A stretch of 64,000 nucleotides of DNA from Toxonevra muliebris (Eukaryota; Arthropoda; Insecta; Diptera; Pallopteridae): assembly GCA_963691655.1 (NCBI GenBank), contig OY829327.1:84828019-84892018 (forward strand). The letters are read 5' to 3'. How positions within the stretch are numbered: the first letter of the stretch is position 1; each line of letters starts with the position of its first letter. Positions 60,339 to 64,000 of the stretch are shown here, one piece after another. The notes under the pieces were generated by a model, which was not told the DNA's origin, did no database searches, and worked only from the letters and a program-made list of their open reading frames with translations. The position numbers and the translations under genes are program-made.

Positions 60339-63300
60339 ATGTCAATTGCTAAATTATTTGTAAAAGTTTTTGGTGAAGATATTTTTGAGAAAGCTTCCAA
60401 AGAGGCACAGGAAAAACAAACAGAAGAAGATGAACCGACGTGCTCAAATGCTCCGGAACCACCAAAGCCACCAAAAGTTGAGGATTTGCCTCTGACAGAG
60501 TAAGTAGGCGGTGTAACCTGGTTCGGTGTCCTTGCTAGATATATAAATCATGAGTCATGGTTATATGTCCAGGAGTTAAGCTGGAATATAAATCAATAAA
60601 CATTAATTTGCTCACAGACAAATACTCATGGTAAAATCATGGCTACAAGAACGTATGGATACCATCGATTCCAATTGTGAGAGTGCGATACGAGTGCAAC
60701 GACAGGATATGGTGGCACGGCTGGGACCGGAAGTGACTATTTGTGATATTGATTATACGTCGACCGTGAGGATATCCACTGATAGGTTGTCGGTGCGTTC
60801 ACAGGGTAGCTTTAATACGATCAAGGCCAATGTGTGTGTGTTTGGAGGACGTTGGATGTATGAGGTAGGTTTGAAAGCAGAAAGGGAATGAGGAGTTACC
60901 TACACTCCTCAATGTTAAAGCGTTAGTAACTGATTGCATTATTCAACTGTATTCAATGTGGCATTCAATTGTGTGCAATGTTCACTGATGTGTGTGTGTG
61001 TGTGACTAGGTCAATGACTCAAAGGCATTTTCAGTGATTAAAATCTTTCTGTGTTCCCCCACAAATTTTTGTAGGTGCAACTCCACAGTAAAGGTGTGAT
61101 GCAGATGGGTTGGTGTTCAAATAAATGTGCTTTCAATGAAAATAGTGGTGTGGGTGACTCAAAACTAAGCTATGGTTACGATGGCAGCAAACAACAAATC
61201 TGGCACATATCCACGAACAAGTTAGTATTCATTAAAGATTTGAAAATATGCCTACGCAAAATTTTAATATTTCAAATCTGTAGATATGGCGATAAATGGC
61301 AAATAGGCGATGTCATTGGAATTGTTATAGATGTGGATCACGAGGAAATCGAATATTATCGCAATGGTACGTCCATGGGTGTTGCATTTAATAAACTTGA
61401 AAAGGGTCCGGGCATATCGTTCTTTCCTGCTGTTTCACTTGGCTACAATCAGGGTGTGCAGTTGAACTTTGGCAACATGCCATTTAAATATCCTATCGAA
61501 GGATATATGCCGCTGCAGGCAAAACCAATAGCACGTCTGCAAAAAGCTGATGTGCTCTTAGGATATTTAGTCAATTTGACTGCATCCGTGATGCATAGCA
61601 ATCAGTGTCGAGATAAGAAACACAAAGATCCGAAATTATCAACTAGAAAAACAGTTTATGTTGTCTTTGCTACAATTATATTTGAAAAGCTAACGCAGCT
61701 ACTCTTTGATTCGTACATTATTGAGGATAAGTTGCTGATGTATGTTAAAAATTTGGCGAACGCTAGGTACGAATGCATGGAATTGTTTTTATTGAAAGAA
61801 AATAAATGTCCTCTTACATTCCCACATGTAGATATGATAGCGAAAAAGATTCCGATATTATACCTGGCAGTCTGGATAGTATCTTGGGCAGTTATCTTTC
61901 AATGTTTTGGAATTACTTGGAGACAGAAGAAACCAGATTTGTGCTTCGTAAACTAATAAATGCGCTACTTACGTCTTATACGCAAACACATCACGGTTTA
62001 GATTATGAAAAGCAAAAAACGGCTATTTTTACTTTAAATTGCTTGTGTAATCACCCGCAAACACGAAAAAGCTATTTGGAGTATAAATTTTTTAAAAAGC
62101 ATTGGTGCGTTTGATTGGTGATTTTTCTTTAAAAATTTCACTTTCTAATATACATTTATAGTTTATCTTTGTTTTTGTACATGCGTCCACCGGAATACGT
62201 TTATATGCAAGAGGTTGTGCCGGACTCAGCTGCATGGACGGAAGGTATATACATTTCATTGTATTTCATTCTTAGGCAGCATGTAAAAATATTGATTTAC
62301 AGGCATTGGTGGACCCAAACAGAAGTATATGGGAATTGTAGATAAGATTACGAAATCCACAGAAAATCTGTACCTTTTACAGAAGAACTTACTATTTACG
62401 CTATTAAATAACACTGATGGCGATGAGACAACAGCATCGAGTCGTAAAGTATTTCTTATAAAACTGAGGCGTTATGTCATGGATATTAGCATGGAGCAAA
62501 GGGTACCGTAATTACCGTATTACTGCTATTGTCCACCACTTCATTTATTTACTACTTTTTATTATTAATTTTTGTAGCCCTTCCATTCATTCTTTCTCAT
62601 GCAATCCAGCATACAACATCCAATTGAGGCACCAGTCGCCCTGTCGTTCCTATGCCTCTTGGTCGATATTACAAAAACGGCTTTCGAACGTGAGATGCCC
62701 AGTGCACAAGTGGAAATTAAACCGAAATACTTTTTCGATGGCACATTTGAGTATCAACATTTTGATCGTTTAGGCGGTGTGCTGTCACATTTGCGTAAGG
62801 TCCATCGTAATGATATTGTGCAGCAATTGGGCGCTGAGCGTACACACGAGCTAATGGAAGATGATCGCGCGGTGGTGCGCGTGGGAGAACTGGGTAGAAT
62901 AGGTTAGTATTGTGCAATCGCATTTAAATTAATTGTGTGTTTCATGATTTCTACAGATCCAACAATATTTCTAACGACAGCAAATCTCAATAATATATCA
63001 ATTGTGGGAGCAGGGCAAGGGTAGGGTACTAAGTTCTCATTCTCATTATTTAATTCTTGCATAATAATAACAAATTACATATTATAGCGGAACTACAACA
63101 GCAACATTTACACATTTCTTCAATCCACGTCTAAATCCAATTGTTGAGGCTTCGCCGGGTAATTGCTCTACAGAGTCGTCGCTCTTTGAGTTACTTGATA
63201 TATCAATTTTGTACTATTACTCAGTGGGCCATAAATATATTGTAAAGGTATGTAAGTGCAATATTGCCGTCGTATTATGTTTAATTTCAAAATGTATAGA

Positions 63301-64000
63301 TTGCATCTGCACGTGATGAAATTGCTGCCTTAAATGATGTTTTACGCGAAACCAAGTTCTATCGTGAAGATGTCGAAAAGAAGTTAAAAGTTTTGGAGGA
63401 TCATGCTAGTATTTGTATGAACGATAATCATTGCCATATTGTTACAGAATTGAAAACGAAATTTAGTCAACGTGAAAATGTATTTGCTGTAAGGAGAAAC
63501 CAACAATCATGAGCCTGTTTTTTTCTATTGATATTTTTCATAATTGCAGAAACGTTCAATTGAGCTTGCGCGAAAGCAAACGTGGTATCGTGCTGTTGCA
63601 CTCGGCAAGCAGCGGCGCCTGCTTTTGGTGTGGCTTTTAGAAAAAACATTGCGCACACTAAACGTAAACTTAATTTGTATTTGCTCTGCCTCCATTTCTC
63701 CTCTTTTCTATTTTCAATTTCTAGGCATCGTCTACATTGGGACCGCTCTTTTCATTTGTACCTGAAGTCTATATTAATATATTGCCAATACTTTTGGATA
63801 CTGTGATGGACTTTAGCTATCATGATTTATTTTTACAATTCGACATCATCGGTAAGTATATGAAATATTTCTCCAAATTTAAAAACACGGTTAAAGCGAT
63901 TTCTTCTTGGACTTTTGTAGATGCTGAATGCGCTGTTAATAGCTCAGCTGAATTTCTGGGAGCACATTCGGCAGACCCACGCATAATACTAGCGTCGTGC
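60339..64000 (+). CDS. E3 ubiquitin-protein ligase RNF123 (KPC1) homologue, 5' part
   Basis: Exons 60339-60499, 60618-60864, 61075-61220, 61284-61766, 61832-62104, 62162-62244, 62303-62502, 62578-62902, 62957-63020, 63088-63247, 63300-63488, 63550-63663, 63725-63851 and 63921-64000 (cut by the window edge) give 884 codons in one frame. Residues about 80-270 form the SPRY domain: FNTIKANVCVFGGRWMYEV, GVMQMGWCSNKCAF, GVGDSKLSYGYDG and FFPAVSLGYNQGVQLNFG. The following helical region has PKYFFDGTFEYQHFDRLGGV and LSHLRK, as in the human protein. RNF123 is the catalytic subunit of KPC, which ubiquitylates p27Kip1 and cleaves the NF-kB p105 precursor via the proteasome in mammals. The RING finger should lie beyond the window, so catalytic competence cannot be judged. 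The start is in the short, non-conserved first exon. Confidence 0.94.

Noticed and set aside
61806..61956. Extension of the RNF123 frame past 61766 as coding
   Set aside because: The longer open reading is intron read-through; the phase-consistent AG at 61830-61831 and the family match place the next exon at 61832.
1..64000. CRISPR arrays, operons, phage or bacterial defence systems
   Set aside because: The sequence is eukaryotic with spliced genes; no regularly spaced repeats or prokaryotic gene order are present.

Overview
The window is AT-rich eukaryotic nuclear DNA from a brachyceran fly. A tephritid fruit fly is my best guess, from the gene set, intron style and repeats, but I have no decisive marker. 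Genes have canonical GT-AG introns, mostly 50-150 bp with a few of several kb. I rebuilt exon chains by hand from reading frame, splice-phase continuity and family conservation. All exon coordinates are predictions without transcript support.

Layout. (1) 462-10894 (+): 3' part of Sap47 (synapse-associated BSD-domain protein), with large introns holding transposon debris. (2) 10895-21344: no protein gene, but two 314-bp terminal-inverted-repeat (TIR) elements in near-tandem, a hAT-like element with an 8-bp target-site duplication (TSD), and a nested fold-back array. (3) 21345-30267: four compact genes: an unrecognised single-exon membrane protein (-), a ZCCHC10-like zinc-knuckle protein (+), a SNAPC5-like small-nuclear-RNA transcription subunit (-) and a TMEM169-like membrane protein (+). 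(4) 30268-37605: a 7-kb repeat-rich gap with a pogo-like element flanked by TA, an 813-bp TIR element and a second copy of the hAT-like element. (5) 37606-39269 (+): sorbitol dehydrogenase. (6) 39270-44335: gap with another hAT-like element (8-bp TSD, broken BED-finger ORF). (7) 44336-48923 (-): arrestin-domain (alpha-arrestin) protein. (8) 51088-55503 (+): PAXBP1/GCFC homologue, tail-to-tail with (9) 55847-58721 (-): UFL1. (10) 60339-64000 (+): 5' part of RNF123/KPC1, running off the window.

The genes do not form an operon or a single pathway. UFL1 (UFM1 ligase), RNF123 (ubiquitin ligase) and the alpha-arrestin all touch protein modification or ubiquitylation. PAXBP1 and SNAPC5 are nuclear RNA or transcription factors. 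Sap47 is synaptic.

I found no convincing new gene system. The most useful novelties are: several non-autonomous transposon families with clear ends, some present in two copies here; a repeat that abuts and probably supplies the splice acceptor of an arrestin exon; a frame-preserving 360-nt Sap47 exon with a weak acceptor; a SINE remnant 11 bp past a sorbitol dehydrogenase splice donor; and a candidate fly SNAPC5.
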